A stretch of DNA of 64,000 nt, taken from Stenotrophomonas maltophilia R551-3 (GTDB lineage: Bacteria > Pseudomonadota > Gammaproteobacteria > Xanthomonadales > Xanthomonadaceae). Below, one piece after another: positions 53,374 to 63,985 of the stretch (its first letter is position 1; each line of letters begins with the position of its first letter). Under the pieces are notes generated by a model, which saw nothing but the letters and a program-made list of their open reading frames with translations, was not told the DNA's origin and did no database searches. The DNA lies in assembly GCF_000020665.1 (NCBI RefSeq), contig NC_011071.1, positions 1,044,501 to 1,108,500 on the forward strand. Direction: 5' to 3'. The position numbers were made by a program, and so were the translations under genes.

Positions 53374-53691
53374 TCAGCCACCATTGTCGCCCACCGGCAG
53401 TGGCGCGTGCTGCTGTTTTTTCTCCTTGTGCTTGATCACCAGACGGTCAAGCTTGTCCGCAAGCAGGTCGATCGCGGCATACATGGTCTGGGCATTGGCC
53501 TCGGCGTGCAGGGTCTGGCCGGGAATGTTGAGGCTGGCGTCGACGTGGTGTTCGGTCTTCTGCAGCTTGAGGGTCACCCGCGCTTCGCAGTGCTGGTCGA
53601 AGTGTTTGCCGATCCGGGCCAGCTTCTCCTCTACATAGGACTGCAGGGCCGGGGTGACTTCGACATCTTTGCCAAACGTTTCGATGCGCAT
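53374..53691 (-). CDS. hpf: Ribosome hibernation-promoting factor, short form
   Basis: A 105-residue protein. MRIETFGKDVEVTPALQSYVEEKLARIGKHFDQ is the HPF/YfiA start, and ASLNIPGQTLHAEANAQTMYAAIDLLADKLDRLV the RNA-binding end. The short form makes 100S ribosomes with RMF, not seen here. Its place directly behind rpoN is conserved. Confidence 0.95.
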   Translation of the reverse strand: MRIETFGKDVEVTPALQSYVEEKLARIGKHFDQHCEARVTLKLQKTEHHVDASLNIPGQTLHAEANAQTMYAAIDLLADKLDRLVIKHKEKKQQHAPLPVGDNGG

Positions 53692-53749
53692 CGGGTTTCT
53701 CCTGTGTTCGGATGTGCCAATGAACCTCTCCGCCGGGCGCGGCGGCGCG

Positions 53750-55174
53750 TCAAGCGATTCTGACCCTTTCGTGCGAGGCGGAGATGTTCATGGCTTCACG
53801 ATACTTCGCCACGGTGCGCCGCGCTACTGGAATTCCCGACGATTTGAGCAGGTCAGCCAGCTTGGCGTCAGAAAGCGGCTTGCGTGGGTTCTCGTCGTCG
53901 ATCAGGCGTCGGATCATCGCCTGGATGGCCGTGCTGGAGGCCTCGCCGCCGCCTTCGGTGTCGATGCCGGAGGCGAAGAAGGCGCGCAGGGGCAGGGTGC
54001 CGCGTGGCGTACGCACGTGCTTGCGGGCAATCGCGCGCGACACCGTCGATTCGTGCAGGCCGAGCTCGGCGGCGATCTCGCGCAGTGTCAGAGGGCGCAG
54101 CGCCTGTTCGCCGAATTCAAGGAAGCCAGCCTGTTGCAGGATCAGGCTGCGCACGACGCGCAGCAGGGTTTCGCCACGCTGCTGCAGCCCTTTCAGCAGC
54201 CAGCGCGCTTCCTGCAGCTGTGCACGCAGGTAGCCGGCATCGGCCTCGCCACAGCGGCGGATCAGCTGTTCGTAGCCGCGGTGGATCACCACCCTTGGCC
54301 CGGCATGCGCGGCCAGTGCAGCGCGCCACACGCCGTTCTGCCGCCACACCACGACATCGGGTACCACGTAGGTGTCCTGCGACAGGGGGGCGATCTGCGT
54401 GCCCGGCCGAGGATCCAGCGAACGCAGCAGGGTCACTGCAGTCTCGACCTCGGCCAGCGGCAGTTTCAACTCGTGGGCCAGCCCGGCCACGCCGCTGCGC
54501 GGCAACCGTTCCAGCGGGCCCGCGGCAATCTGTCGCGCCAATGCCAGGCCCGGTGTGGTGTCGTCCAGCACCTCCAGCTGCAGCTGCAGGCATTCGCCGA
54601 GGGTGCGCGCGGCCGCGCCGACCGGATCGAAACGCTGGATCCGGTGCAGCACGGCAAGAATCTCGTCCTGGTCGGCATGGATGGCCGGCAGCAGGGTTTC
54701 GGCGATGCCTGCCAGCGGTTCGCGCAGGTAGCCATCGTCGTCCAGTGCATCGATCAGTGCGGCACCGATGCTGCGATCACGTGCGGTCAGGTGCGACAGG
54801 TGCAGCTGCCACAGCAGATGATCGGCCAGGGTTTCGGTTTCGGCCACGCGTTCGGCGGCACTGCCGGTATCGTCGTCATCGTCGAAGCTGCCGCCGCTGC
54901 CGGCCGCGCTCCAGTCCAGTTCGGCCGGCGCCCAGTCGTCGCCGTTGTCGGCACGTTCGGCCGCTGCATCGCCGTCGGGGTTGTCACTGGTTTCGTTGGC
55001 GGCGCTGCTGCTGTCGCTGCTGTCGGCCCAGTCCAGCAGTGGATTGCTTTCCACTGCCTGCGCGATTTCCAGTTCCAGCTCGGTGCTGGACATCTGCAGC
55101 AGCTTGATCGCCTGTTGCAGCTGGGGCGTGAGCACCAGCTGCTGTCCCAACGATGTCTGCAGCCGAGTCTTCAT
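53750..55174 (-). CDS. rpoN: RNA polymerase sigma-54 factor
   Basis: A 474-residue protein. The N-terminal region I is Gln/Leu-rich (SLGQQLVLTPQLQQAIKLLQMS). An acidic region II (AADERADNGDDWAP-like text) follows, then the core-binding domain and the C-terminal HTH with the RpoN box ARRTVAKYREAMNI. Sigma-54 recognises GG/GC promoters and needs enhancer-binding ATPases. Confidence 0.97.
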   Translation of the reverse strand: MKTRLQTSLGQQLVLTPQLQQAIKLLQMSSTELELEIAQAVESNPLLDWADSSDSSSAANETSDNPDGDAAAERADNGDDWAPAELDWSAAGSGGSFDDDDDTGSAAERVAETETLADHLLWQLHLSHLTARDRSIGAALIDALDDDGYLREPLAGIAETLLPAIHADQDEILAVLHRIQRFDPVGAAARTLGECLQLQLEVLDDTTPGLALARQIAAGPLERLPRSGVAGLAHELKLPLAEVETAVTLLRSLDPRPGTQIAPLSQDTYVVPDVVVWRQNGVWRAALAAHAGPRVVIHRGYEQLIRRCGEADAGYLRAQLQEARWLLKGLQQRGETLLRVVRSLILQQAGFLEFGEQALRPLTLREIAAELGLHESTVSRAIARKHVRTPRGTLPLRAFFASGIDTEGGGEASSTAIQAMIRRLIDDENPRKPLSDAKLADLLKSSGIPVARRTVAKYREAMNISASHERVRIA

Positions 55175-55214
55175 GCCTGTGCCGAAAGGAAGGAGAGGGA
55201 CCCGGCGCTAGCCG

Positions 55215-55934
55215 TCACAGCTTGAAGGAATCCCCAAGGTAGACGCGACGCACGTCGGCGTTGTCCAGGATCGCTTCCGGCGAGCCTTGGGCCAGCACGC
55301 TGCCCTCGGCGAGGATATACGCGCGGTCGCAGATTCCCAAGGTCTCGCGCACGTTGTGGTCGGTGATCAGCACGCCGATGCCACGCTGCTTGAGGTGGGT
55401 GACGATGCGCTGGATCTCGCCGACCGAAATCGGATCGACGCCGGCGAACGGCTCGTCGAGCAGGATCAGGCGCGGTTGTGCTGCCAGTGCGCGGGCGATC
55501 TCGCAACGGCGGCGCTCGCCGCCGGACAGGCTGGCACCGAGCTGGTCGGCCACGTGGCCCAGCTGCAGTTCGTCGAGCAGGCTGTTCAATTCGCGCTCGC
55601 GGCCCTTCGAATCGAGGTCCTCGCGCAGTTCCAGCACCAGGCGGATGTTGTCGGCCACGCTCAACTTGCGGAACACCGACGGTTCCTGCGGCAGGTAACC
55701 CACCCCCTGCTTGGCGCGGGTGTACATCGGGTCACCGGTGATGTCCTTGCCGTCAAGCACGATGCTGCCGGCATCGGCGGCGACCAGGCCGACGATCATG
55801 TAGAAGCAGGTGGTCTTGCCGGCGCCGTTCGGGCCGAGCAGGCCGACCACTTCACCGGCATCGAGGGTCAACCCGAAATCCTTGACGACTTCGCGTTGCT
55901 TGTAGCGCTTGCGCAGGCCCTTGGCGACGAGCAT
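55215..55934 (-). CDS. lptB: LPS export ABC ATPase LptB
   Basis: A 239-residue ATPase. Walker [18 protein letters not shown] signature [15 protein letters not shown], Walker [14 protein letters not shown], and the switch His in [13 protein letters not shown]. It powers LPS extraction from the inner membrane. Its start overlaps lptA by one base. Confidence 0.98.
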   Translation of the reverse strand: MLVAKGLRKRYKQREVVKDFGLTLDAGEVVGLLGPNGAGKTTCFYMIVGLVAADAGSIVLDGKDITGDPMYTRAKQGVGYLPQEPSVFRKLSVADNIRLVLELREDLDSKGRERELNSLLDELQLGHVADQLGASLSGGERRRCEIARALAAQPRLILLDEPFAGVDPISVGEIQRIVTHLKQRGIGVLITDHNVRETLGICDRAYILAEGSVLAQGSPEAILDNADVRRVYLGDSFKL

Positions 55935-56485
55935 TACTTCTTGCTCCCGGCCGGTGCTGCCGGCGTGCTGGCCTTGGGTTGTGCAGCCGGCGCCGCAGGC
56001 GTCTTGTTCTTCGGCGGAATGACGGTGCGCACGCGGCTGCCGTCGCCGCCGGAGTTCATTTCACCGCTGCGGGTGTTGTAGACCATGCGCTGGCCGGCAT
56101 TGGTGCCGCGCGCGCTGGTGACCTTGTAGTTGCCGGTCAGGGTAATGATCTCGGTCTTGATGTCGTAGTCGATGCGGTCGGCCAGGGCATCCATCCAGGT
56201 GCCATCGTCGAGCTGCTGCTTCATCTTGGCCTGCTTGCCGGTGAACACCACGCGCACCGCTTCGCCGTCCTTGAGGTAGATCTCGGCCTCGGACGAGCGC
56301 AGGTCCAGCGTGCCCTGGGTGATGACCACGCCCTGCGACAGCACGGTCTTGCCGTCGCCGGTGAGCATGCCCGACTGCGCGCCGGAATCGATGTGCATGT
56401 CTTCGTTGCGGTCGGTGGACTTGGCGAAGGCGGCGCTGGGGACAAGAAGACCAAGCGCGAGTACGGCTGCAAAGGGAATCTTCAT
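55934..56485 (-). CDS. lptA: LPS transport periplasmic protein LptA
   Basis: A 183-residue protein with signal peptide ([16 protein letters not shown]). OstA-type beta-jellyroll text: [32 protein letters not shown] and [19 protein letters not shown]. It forms the LPS bridge across the periplasm. The C-terminal tail is Pro/Ala/Lys-rich and probably disordered. Confidence 0.94.
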   Translation of the reverse strand: MKIPFAAVLALGLLVPSAAFAKSTDRNEDMHIDSGAQSGMLTGDGKTVLSQGVVITQGTLDLRSSEAEIYLKDGEAVRVVFTGKQAKMKQQLDDGTWMDALADRIDYDIKTEIITLTGNYKVTSARGTNAGQRMVYNTRSGEMNSGGDGSRVRTVIPPKNKTPAAPAAQPKASTPAAPAGSKK

Positions 56486-56589
56486 CGGGGTCCGTTCTAC
56501 CGGTGGGGGCCTCCCGGGTGGACCGGGGGCGTGCGGGTGGGGCTGCCGGCCTTGCGCCTGTCCGGAGACGTCGCAGGCTGGCGGCGGAA

Positions 56590-57165
56590 TCAGTGCTTGG
56601 GCGTGTAGCGGCCCTTGGACTGGCTGAGGAAATGATACGTGTTGTTCTTCGAATCCACCTCGAAGCCCACGCCGGACTGTTCCATGCCGGGGCGGGTCAT
56701 GGTCACCAGGGCATCGGTACGGGCGCGGTTCTCCTTGGGGAACACGTCCAGGTGGTCGGTGCGGAAGGTGGTCGGCACGGTGCCCGGTGCGGCCGGGCTG
56801 TCGCCAGCCACGTTGCCGCGCAGCTTCATCTCATCGCCCTTGGCGCTGAGCCAACCGGTCTCGGCGCGCAGGGTCCAGTGCTTGCCATCCTTGTCCGGCA
56901 TCTCGAACAGCGGGGTAGCGATGTTGATGGTCTGGTCGCCGCGCTGGCGCTCCAGCAGCGGTGCACGCAGGGTGGTGGACTCCTTGCCGTGCTCATCCAG
57001 GGCGACGATCTGGAAGTCGTGCAGGATGTAGTCCACGCCGACTTCCTTGCCGTCATTGGCCGGCCCCTTGTCGCGGTTGCGCAGCGCCGCCCAGCTGCTG
57101 AGCAGGGCCGCCAGCAGCAGGCCGATGCCGAGGAGGGTGCGCCAGTTGAGCGAAGGAGCATTCAT
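56590..57165 (-). CDS. lptC: LPS export protein LptC
   Basis: A 191-residue single-pass protein. The helix LLGIGLLLAALLSSWAAL is at residues 10-27, followed by a periplasmic jellyroll (YILHDFQIVALDEHGKES and DHLDVFPKENRARTDALVTM). It links LptBFG to LptA. It overlaps kdsC by four bases; a 105-bp gap separates it from lptA. Confidence 0.94.
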   Translation of the reverse strand: MNAPSLNWRTLLGIGLLLAALLSSWAALRNRDKGPANDGKEVGVDYILHDFQIVALDEHGKESTTLRAPLLERQRGDQTINIATPLFEMPDKDGKHWTLRAETGWLSAKGDEMKLRGNVAGDSPAAPGTVPTTFRTDHLDVFPKENRARTDALVTMTRPGMEQSGVGFEVDSKNNTYHFLSQSKGRYTPKH

Positions 57166-57710
57166 GCGCCGAACCTCGCCAGCACCGCATCGACATAGCC
57201 CTGTGCGGCCAGCAGGACGTCGCACAGCTCGCGTGCAGCACCACGGCCGCCGTCGGCACGGGTCTGCCAGTGCACGCGCTCGGCGATCCACGGATGCGCG
57301 TTGGCCGGCGCCACCGCCAGTCCGACCGCGCTCAGCGGTGCCAGGTCAGGCAGGTCATCGCCCATGAACGCCACCTGTTCCAGGCCGATGCCGTGCTGGG
57401 CACACAGGGCCTGCACGCTGGCCAGTTTGTCGCCCACGGCAATCTGGGTATCGATGCCGAGGTCGGCGCCGCGCCTGAGCGCGGACTGGCTGTTGCGCGC
57501 GGTGATCAGCACGGGGTGGATGCCGTGCTGCTGCAGCAGTTTCAGGCCCAGGCCGTCCTGCACGAAGTACGCCTTGCTCTCGTTGCCGTCCTTGTCGTAG
57601 TACAGCTGACCGTCGGTGAGGGTGCCGTCCACGTCGAAGCAGGCCAGGCGGATACGGGCCGCGGCGGCATGCAGGTGGGCGGGGAAGGCGGGCAGGGGGG
57701 ACCAGGGCAT
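57162..57710 (-). CDS. kdsC: KDO-8-phosphate phosphatase
   Basis: A 182-residue HAD phosphatase. Motif I is ACFDVDGTLTDGQLYY, motif II LITARNSQSALRRGADLG, and motif III FMGDDLPDLAPLSAVG. It makes free KDO for LPS inner core. It precedes lptC. Confidence 0.96.
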   Translation of the reverse strand: MPWSPLPAFPAHLHAAAARIRLACFDVDGTLTDGQLYYDKDGNESKAYFVQDGLGLKLLQQHGIHPVLITARNSQSALRRGADLGIDTQIAVGDKLASVQALCAQHGIGLEQVAFMGDDLPDLAPLSAVGLAVAPANAHPWIAERVHWQTRADGGRGAARELCDVLLAAQGYVDAVLARFGA

Positions 57711-57776
57711 CAGGGCGGCAGGCTCGGTGGGGGCGGGTGCGGCGTTACAGACTGAATGGGGTCTACGGACTGTCGG

Positions 57777-58778
57777 TTAAACCACCCGCGCCCGCAACAG
57801 GTCATGAATGTTCAGGGCACCGACCGCGCGGCCCTGGCCATCGACCACGATCAGGCCGGTGATCTTGTGGGTTTCCATCAGGCGCGCGGCCTCGACCGCC
57901 AGCTGGTCGGCACCGATGGTGCGCGGGTTGCGGGTCATCACATCGGCGATCTTCGCCGTGCGTACGTCCAGCGCGCTGTCCAGCGCACGGCGCAGGTCGC
58001 CGTCGGTGAACAGGCCGATCAGCACGCCGTCCGCGTCGACCACGGCGGTCATGCCGAGCCGTTTGCGGCTCATCTCCATCAGTGCTTCGCTGAGGCTGGC
58101 GCCGGCGCCGACGCTGGGCAGGTCGTCGCCGGTGTGCATGACGTCGGTGATGTGCAGCAGCAGGCGGCGGCCGAGGCTGCCGGCCGGGTGCGAGCGGGCG
58201 AAGTCATCGGCGGTGAAGCCGCGCGCATCGAGCAGGGCCACCGCCAGCGCATCGCCCATCGCCAGCGAGGCGGTGGTGCTGGAGGTCGGGGCCAGCGCCA
58301 GCGGGCAGGCCTCGGCCGGTACGCTGACGTCCAGATGGATGTCGGCGGCGGTGCCCAGGCTGGACTGCGGGCGCCCGGTCATGGAAATCAGCACGTTGCC
58401 CTGGCGCTTGAGCACCGGCAGCAGCATCAGCACTTCGTCCGACTCGCCCGAATAGGACAGCGCCAGCACCACGTCGTCCTCGGTGATCATGCCGAGGTCG
58501 CCATGGCCGGCCTCGCCCGGGTGCACGTAGAAGGCCGGGGTCCCGGTGGAGGCCAGGGTGGCGGCGATCTTGCGGGCGATATGCCCGGACTTGCCCATGC
58601 CGGTGGCGACCACCCGGCCGCGGCTGGCCAGGATCGCCTGGCAGGCCTGCTGGAAGGCCTCGCCGAGGCGGTCGGCCACGGCATCCAGCGCCTGCCGCTC
58701 GATCTCGAACACGCGGCGGCCACTGGCGACCAGGCCGGCAGGGTCGACGGAACGGGGGGGCAACAGGGATTCGGCCAT
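57777..58778 (-). CDS. kdsD: D-arabinose-5-phosphate isomerase
   Basis: A 333-residue protein. The SIS domain has VVATGMGKSGHIARKIAATLASTGTPAFYVHPGE-like text and LALSYSGESDEVL; two CBS domains follow (DVMHTGDDLPSV, DVMTRNPRTIGAD). It makes arabinose-5-phosphate, the KDO precursor. Most upstream gene of the LPS block, divergent from ibaG. Confidence 0.96.
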   Translation of the reverse strand: MAESLLPPRSVDPAGLVASGRRVFEIERQALDAVADRLGEAFQQACQAILASRGRVVATGMGKSGHIARKIAATLASTGTPAFYVHPGEAGHGDLGMITEDDVVLALSYSGESDEVLMLLPVLKRQGNVLISMTGRPQSSLGTAADIHLDVSVPAEACPLALAPTSSTTASLAMGDALAVALLDARGFTADDFARSHPAGSLGRRLLLHITDVMHTGDDLPSVGAGASLSEALMEMSRKRLGMTAVVDADGVLIGLFTDGDLRRALDSALDVRTAKIADVMTRNPRTIGADQLAVEAARLMETHKITGLIVVDGQGRAVGALNIHDLLRARVV

Positions 58779-58832
58779 GCGGACGCCACGCAGCGGAAGT
58801 AGAATGGACGTACATTTTATTAGGAAAGCCCG

Positions 58833-59063
58833 TTGGACGCCGACACCATCCGCAATCTGATCGAAACCGGCCTGCCCGGCGCCCGCGCCGACGTGCAGGG
58901 CGACGATGGCGTGCATTTCGAAGCGACCGTGGTCTGTGACGCCTTCGCCGGCAAGATGCCGCTGGCACGCCACCGCATGGTGTATGCCACTCTGGGCGAC
59001 CTGATGGGCGGCGCGATCCACGCGCTGGCACTGAAAACCGTGACCCCGGCCGAAGCCGGCTGA
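58833..59063 (+). CDS. ibaG: BolA-family protein IbaG, TTG start
   Basis: A 76-residue BolA fold. VQGDDGVHFEATVVCDAFAG and RHRMVYATLGDLMGGAIHALAL are the family core, with the His that helps bind an iron-sulphur cluster with a glutaredoxin. No ATG is available at the right place; TTG 58833 follows AGGAAAG and keeps the expected length. It precedes murA by 21 bp, as in E. coli. Confidence 0.92.
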   Translation: MDADTIRNLIETGLPGARADVQGDDGVHFEATVVCDAFAGKMPLARHRMVYATLGDLMGGAIHALALKTVTPAEAG

Positions 59064-60682
<1,619 letters not shown>

Positions 60683-60685
60683 GAG

Positions 60686-60713
60686 AACGCCCGCGAAAGC
60701 GGGCGTTTTTTTT
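60686..60713 (+). terminator. Intrinsic terminator of ibaG-murA-EF-hand operon
   Basis: AACGCCCGC, a GAAA tetraloop, and GCGGGCGTT form a perfect nine-bp stem, followed by a run of eight T ending at 60713. It begins four bases after the stop codon of the EF-hand gene. Confidence 0.95.
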
Positions 60714-60717
60714 GCGC

Positions 60718-60807
60718 GGGGTCGGATCCCTTTCCGACGGAAAGGGCTCTGACCCCACCATGTCGCAACCGGGGTCAGAGCCCTTCCCGGGGAAGGGATC
60801 CGACCCC
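60718..60807. repeat. Large inverted repeat of two GGGGTCGGATCC units
   Basis: A unit at 60718-60756 (GGGGTCGGATCCC, AAGGGCTCTGACCCC) faces its reverse complement at 60771-60807. Only the middle differs, TTTCCGACGGAAA against TTCCCGGGGAA. The same unit occurs once at 50547-50585. It fills the space between the EF-hand and DUF3108 genes. Confidence 0.85.
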
Positions 60808-60812
60808 TGCAA

Positions 60813-61496
60813 TCAGTTCATCGCCCTGATGGTCAGGTCCAGCGCATCGCGGCCGCTTTCACGCTGCAGCATGCGCGCCGGCACCGGGAACTCGGGCACG
60901 ATCCAGGCGATCAGTTCCTTGTTGCCGTCGGCACGCGAGACCTTGGTGGCTTCATAGCTCTTGCCGGCCACGGTGATCGACTCCTTGCCGATCACGCGAT
61001 AGGTCATGTTCTTGATGCGGCCTTCGTCGACCATGCGATAGGTCAGCGGCTTGCCCGCCGCCAGGTCACGGGCGATCGCCAGGTTGATCAGCAACGCGTC
61101 CATGTCACCGGCCTTCAACGCGATCGGTCCAGCGCGGTCCGGCTTGATGTCGCCGGTCCAGGTGGCCTGGTTGCTGCTCCAGTTGTAGTTGGCCTGCACG
61201 TTGCGCTTCTTCACCAGCAGCGCCGAACGGTCCTGGCTGCTGAGCGGGCGCAGCTGGCCACGCACTTCCTCGAACACCGTGCTCTGGCTGAGGTCGGCCA
61301 GCTGGTTCTTCACCTGCAGGCTGTAGCGCCACTTGTTGGCACCTTCGCTGGCCAGGGTCATGGTGCCGTTGGCCTGCATGCCCATGTAGCTGGCCAGGTA
61401 ATCGGCCTTGAACGGTTCCAGCGCCATGGCCGGCAGGCTGGCCACGGTCAGTGCGGCCGCTGCGATCCAGGTGAGGGGGCGGGTCAGGGTGTTCAT
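60813..61496 (-). CDS. DUF3108 periplasmic protein
   Basis: A 227-residue protein with signal peptide (AAAALTVASLPAMA). DUF3108 text: FKADYLASYMGMQANGTMTL and KSYEATKVSRADGNKELIAWIVPEFPVPARMLQRESG. Its role is unknown. A second, larger DUF3108 gene ends two bases before it, so the two are a tandem duplicate pair. Confidence 0.88.
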   Translation of the reverse strand: MNTLTRPLTWIAAAALTVASLPAMALEPFKADYLASYMGMQANGTMTLASEGANKWRYSLQVKNQLADLSQSTVFEEVRGQLRPLSSQDRSALLVKKRNVQANYNWSSNQATWTGDIKPDRAGPIALKAGDMDALLINLAIARDLAAGKPLTYRMVDEGRIKNMTYRVIGKESITVAGKSYEATKVSRADGNKELIAWIVPEFPVPARMLQRESGRDALDLTIRAMN

Positions 61497-61498
61497 GC

Positions 61499-62320
61499 TC
61501 AGACTCCTTGGTATTCGATCAGGCGCAGATCGACGCGATCTTCGCCGTCCTCGCGTTGCAGGATGCGCACCGGGGTGGGGACACCGTTGGCGATCCAGAG
61601 AATGGTTTCGTTGTTGCCGCCGTTGGTCCGATAGACCCGCAGCGCGTTGTAGGACAGGTCACCGACCTCGACGTTCTCGGTCTGCGCTGCGGCCTGGTAG
61701 TCGTGCTGGCGGACCTTGCCCATGTCCACGTAGCGGTAGTGCATGGCGGCACCCGGGCGGGCATCGCGCATGATCGCCAGATTGATCAGCAGCGCGCTCT
61801 GGTCACCCGCCTGCAGCGGGATCGGTTGCGCGCGCTCCTTTTTCACGTCACCGCTCCACTGCGCGGTGCCGGCCTGCCAGTTGTAGGTGCCCACGGCCTT
61901 CTTGCCGAGAAACAGGCCCTTGCGCACGGTGCTCTGGCTCAGCGGTGCATAGATGCCACTGCGCTCCTCGAACACCGTGCTCTGCTCGATGTTCAGGCCG
62001 AGCACGCTGGCGAAGCCGCGGCGACCGACCACCTGCATGTCCACCCGCCACTGGCTGCCGCCGGTATGGGTGACCTGCATGCTGGCATCGCCGGCCTCCT
62101 TGCCCTTGTAGAAGGCCTGGTAAGTGGCGCTGAACGGCTGCAGCGGCGGCGGCTCCCAGGCCAACGCCGCCGGCATCGGTACGGCCGGTTCGGCGGGCGG
62201 CTGCACCACGGGCACGGGTGCCGGCGGGGTGGCGGGCGCCTGCGCCTGGCTCCAGCCCACGGCGGGAAGCACGGCAAGCGACAGCAGCAGTGAAGTGGAC
62301 AACAGGGTCGTGGTCTTCAT
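61499..62320 (-). CDS. DUF3108 periplasmic protein, longer paralogue
   Basis: A 273-residue protein with a signal peptide (LLLSLAVLPAVGWSQA) and a Pro-rich linker (PATPPAPVPVVQPPAEP) before the DUF3108 domain (FSATYQAFYKGKEAGDASM, NNETILWIANGVPTPVRILQRE). About a third identical by eye to the next gene. It lies 67 bp behind purN. Confidence 0.88.
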   Translation of the reverse strand: MKTTTLLSTSLLLSLAVLPAVGWSQAQAPATPPAPVPVVQPPAEPAVPMPAALAWEPPPLQPFSATYQAFYKGKEAGDASMQVTHTGGSQWRVDMQVVGRRGFASVLGLNIEQSTVFEERSGIYAPLSQSTVRKGLFLGKKAVGTYNWQAGTAQWSGDVKKERAQPIPLQAGDQSALLINLAIMRDARPGAAMHYRYVDMGKVRQHDYQAAAQTENVEVGDLSYNALRVYRTNGGNNETILWIANGVPTPVRILQREDGEDRVDLRLIEYQGV

Positions 62321-62387
62321 GGAGGACAGGGACCGCAGGAGGAGGCAGGATGCCAGCCCCGCAGTCAGCGGGGCGTGTGCAATGGGG

Positions 62388-63047
62388 TTACCGGTTCAGG
62401 TTACCGGCGGAATCTAGGGCCAATGGGCTAAACAGGGGGTGACCGTCGAGCCAGGGCTGGCCCTCCCGTTCAGCCAGGCGGCCGCCACACAGCAGCTGCA
62501 GCGTGGCGATCAACAGCGGATGCTCTACCGCCAGCACGCGCGCGGCCAGGCTGTCCGCGTCATCGCCCGGCTGCACCGGGACACGCACCTGCGCCAGCAC
62601 GGCGCCGGCATCGAGCTCCGGCACCACCAGGTGCACGCTGGCACCGTGCTCGGCATCGCCGGCCTGCAGGGCCCGTGCATGCGTGTCCAGGCCCTTGTGC
62701 AGCGGCAGCAGCGACGGATGGATGTTGACCAGGCGGCCATCGAAGCGCTGCACGAAGCCAGCGCCGAGGATGCGCATGTAGCCGGCACAGATGATCCAGT
62801 CCGGCTCAACTGCAGCCAAGGCATCACCCAGTGCGTGCTCGTAGGCAGCGCGGTCGCTGAATTCCTTTGGTGCATGCGCCCAGCGCAGCGCAGGCGCCAC
62901 GCGTTGCAGCGCCTGCGCGGTGGGCCGGTCGGAGAACACGCCGACCACTTCAGCCGGCAGGCGCCCGCTGCCGATGGCATCGAGGATCGCCTGCAGGTTG
63001 CTGCCGCGCCCAGAGGCGAGCACGGCGATACGGGTGGGGGCGGTCAT
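62388..63047 (-). CDS. purN: Phosphoribosylglycinamide formyltransferase
   Basis: A 219-residue enzyme of purine synthesis. ASGRGSNLQAILDAI binds the ribose-phosphate; the catalytic Asn and His are in RLVNIHPSLLPLHKGLDTHARAL, and LVVPELDAGAVLAQ follows. Its start overlaps the DUF2238 stop by four bases. Its TAA lies in a short direct repeat of GGTTACCGG. Confidence 0.97.
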   Translation of the reverse strand: MTAPTRIAVLASGRGSNLQAILDAIGSGRLPAEVVGVFSDRPTAQALQRVAPALRWAHAPKEFSDRAAYEHALGDALAAVEPDWIICAGYMRILGAGFVQRFDGRLVNIHPSLLPLHKGLDTHARALQAGDAEHGASVHLVVPELDAGAVLAQVRVPVQPGDDADSLAARVLAVEHPLLIATLQLLCGGRLAEREGQPWLDGHPLFSPLALDSAGNLNR

Positions 63048-63706
63048 TGCAGCGAACTCCGGCGGATCAGCGGCCAGGTCAGCAGGCTGCCCGCGGTGGC
63101 CATCAGCATGTCGGCATGCGCGTCCCACATATCGCCCTGCTGGCCGTTGTAGGCCTCGGCGGCATCCGGCGACAGGGCCAGCGCGATGGCCCACTCGAAC
63201 CACTCGTAGACCAGGCTGGCACACATCACCGTCATCACCGCCAGGGTGAAGGCCTGGCCCACCCGCAGTGCCGGCCAGGCGTGGCGGGCCAGCTGCAGCA
63301 GGGCGGGGGTGAAGCAGACGCCGAACAGGAAATGGATGAGGCGGTCGAAATGATTGCGCTGCCAGCCGAACGCCGCGTTGGGCGACCAGCCGAACAGCGC
63401 CTGCGACCACGCGTCATAGGGCACGTTGGAATACAGCCAGCGCGCTGCCACGCAGTGCAGGGCGATGAAGCCGCAGATCGCGATGAAGGCGCCATTGCCC
63501 AGCCAACCGCCGCGGCGGTCCACCCACAGCAGCGCGGCCAGGCCGATCACGGTCAGGGTGCTGTGCAGGGCCTGCTCGATCGGCCACAGCGGATGGACCC
63601 AGCTGATCGCGAACACCGCCAGTACGGCGGCGAAGGCCAGCTTCTTGGGGCCGGAGAAACGGTAGGCGGTTGCAGCGGCGGTGGTGGCGATGGCAGGCGA
63701 GGACAT
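63044..63706 (-). CDS. DUF2238 membrane protein (YjdF-like)
   Basis: A 220-residue protein with six hydrophobic helices. RNHFDRLIHFLFGVCFTPALL and YEWFEWAIALAL carry the conserved polar residues of the DUF2238 family, which also has QGDMWDAHADMLMATAG near the end. Function unknown. It is coupled to purN. Confidence 0.9.
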   Translation of the reverse strand: MSSPAIATTAAATAYRFSGPKKLAFAAVLAVFAISWVHPLWPIEQALHSTLTVIGLAALLWVDRRGGWLGNGAFIAICGFIALHCVAARWLYSNVPYDAWSQALFGWSPNAAFGWQRNHFDRLIHFLFGVCFTPALLQLARHAWPALRVGQAFTLAVMTVMCASLVYEWFEWAIALALSPDAAEAYNGQQGDMWDAHADMLMATAGSLLTWPLIRRSSLQ

Positions 63707-63748
63707 GTCGGGTCGATCGAAAGGGGGATGGTTCGTCTGCCTGCCGGC

Positions 63749-63985
63749 TCAGACGCTGAGGTGGTCGCCGCGGTCGAACAGCGCGGCCATTTCCGACTTG
63801 GACAGGAACACCCAGGCATAGGCGGCCAGGGCCATGCCCAGCGGACCGGCCAGCACCGCCAGCCACGCCGCGCGCCGGCACCAGGCCAGCCCGGTGCGGG
63901 CCGTCAACAGGCGCGCGGTATGCAGCTGCACGAAGCCGAGCACGGCCGCCAGCACGGCGATCGAGGCATAGACCGTGGTCAGCAT
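63749..63985 (-). CDS. Small two-helix membrane protein, start may lie beyond the window
   Basis: At least 78 residues with two helices (VYASIAVLAAVLGFVQL and AAWLAVLAGPLGMALAAYAWVFL). ATG 63985 is used, but the frame stays open to the window edge, so the true start may be upstream. No domain was recognised. Confidence 0.6.
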   Translation of the reverse strand: MLTTVYASIAVLAAVLGFVQLHTARLLTARTGLAWCRRAAWLAVLAGPLGMALAAYAWVFLSKSEMAALFDRGDHLSV

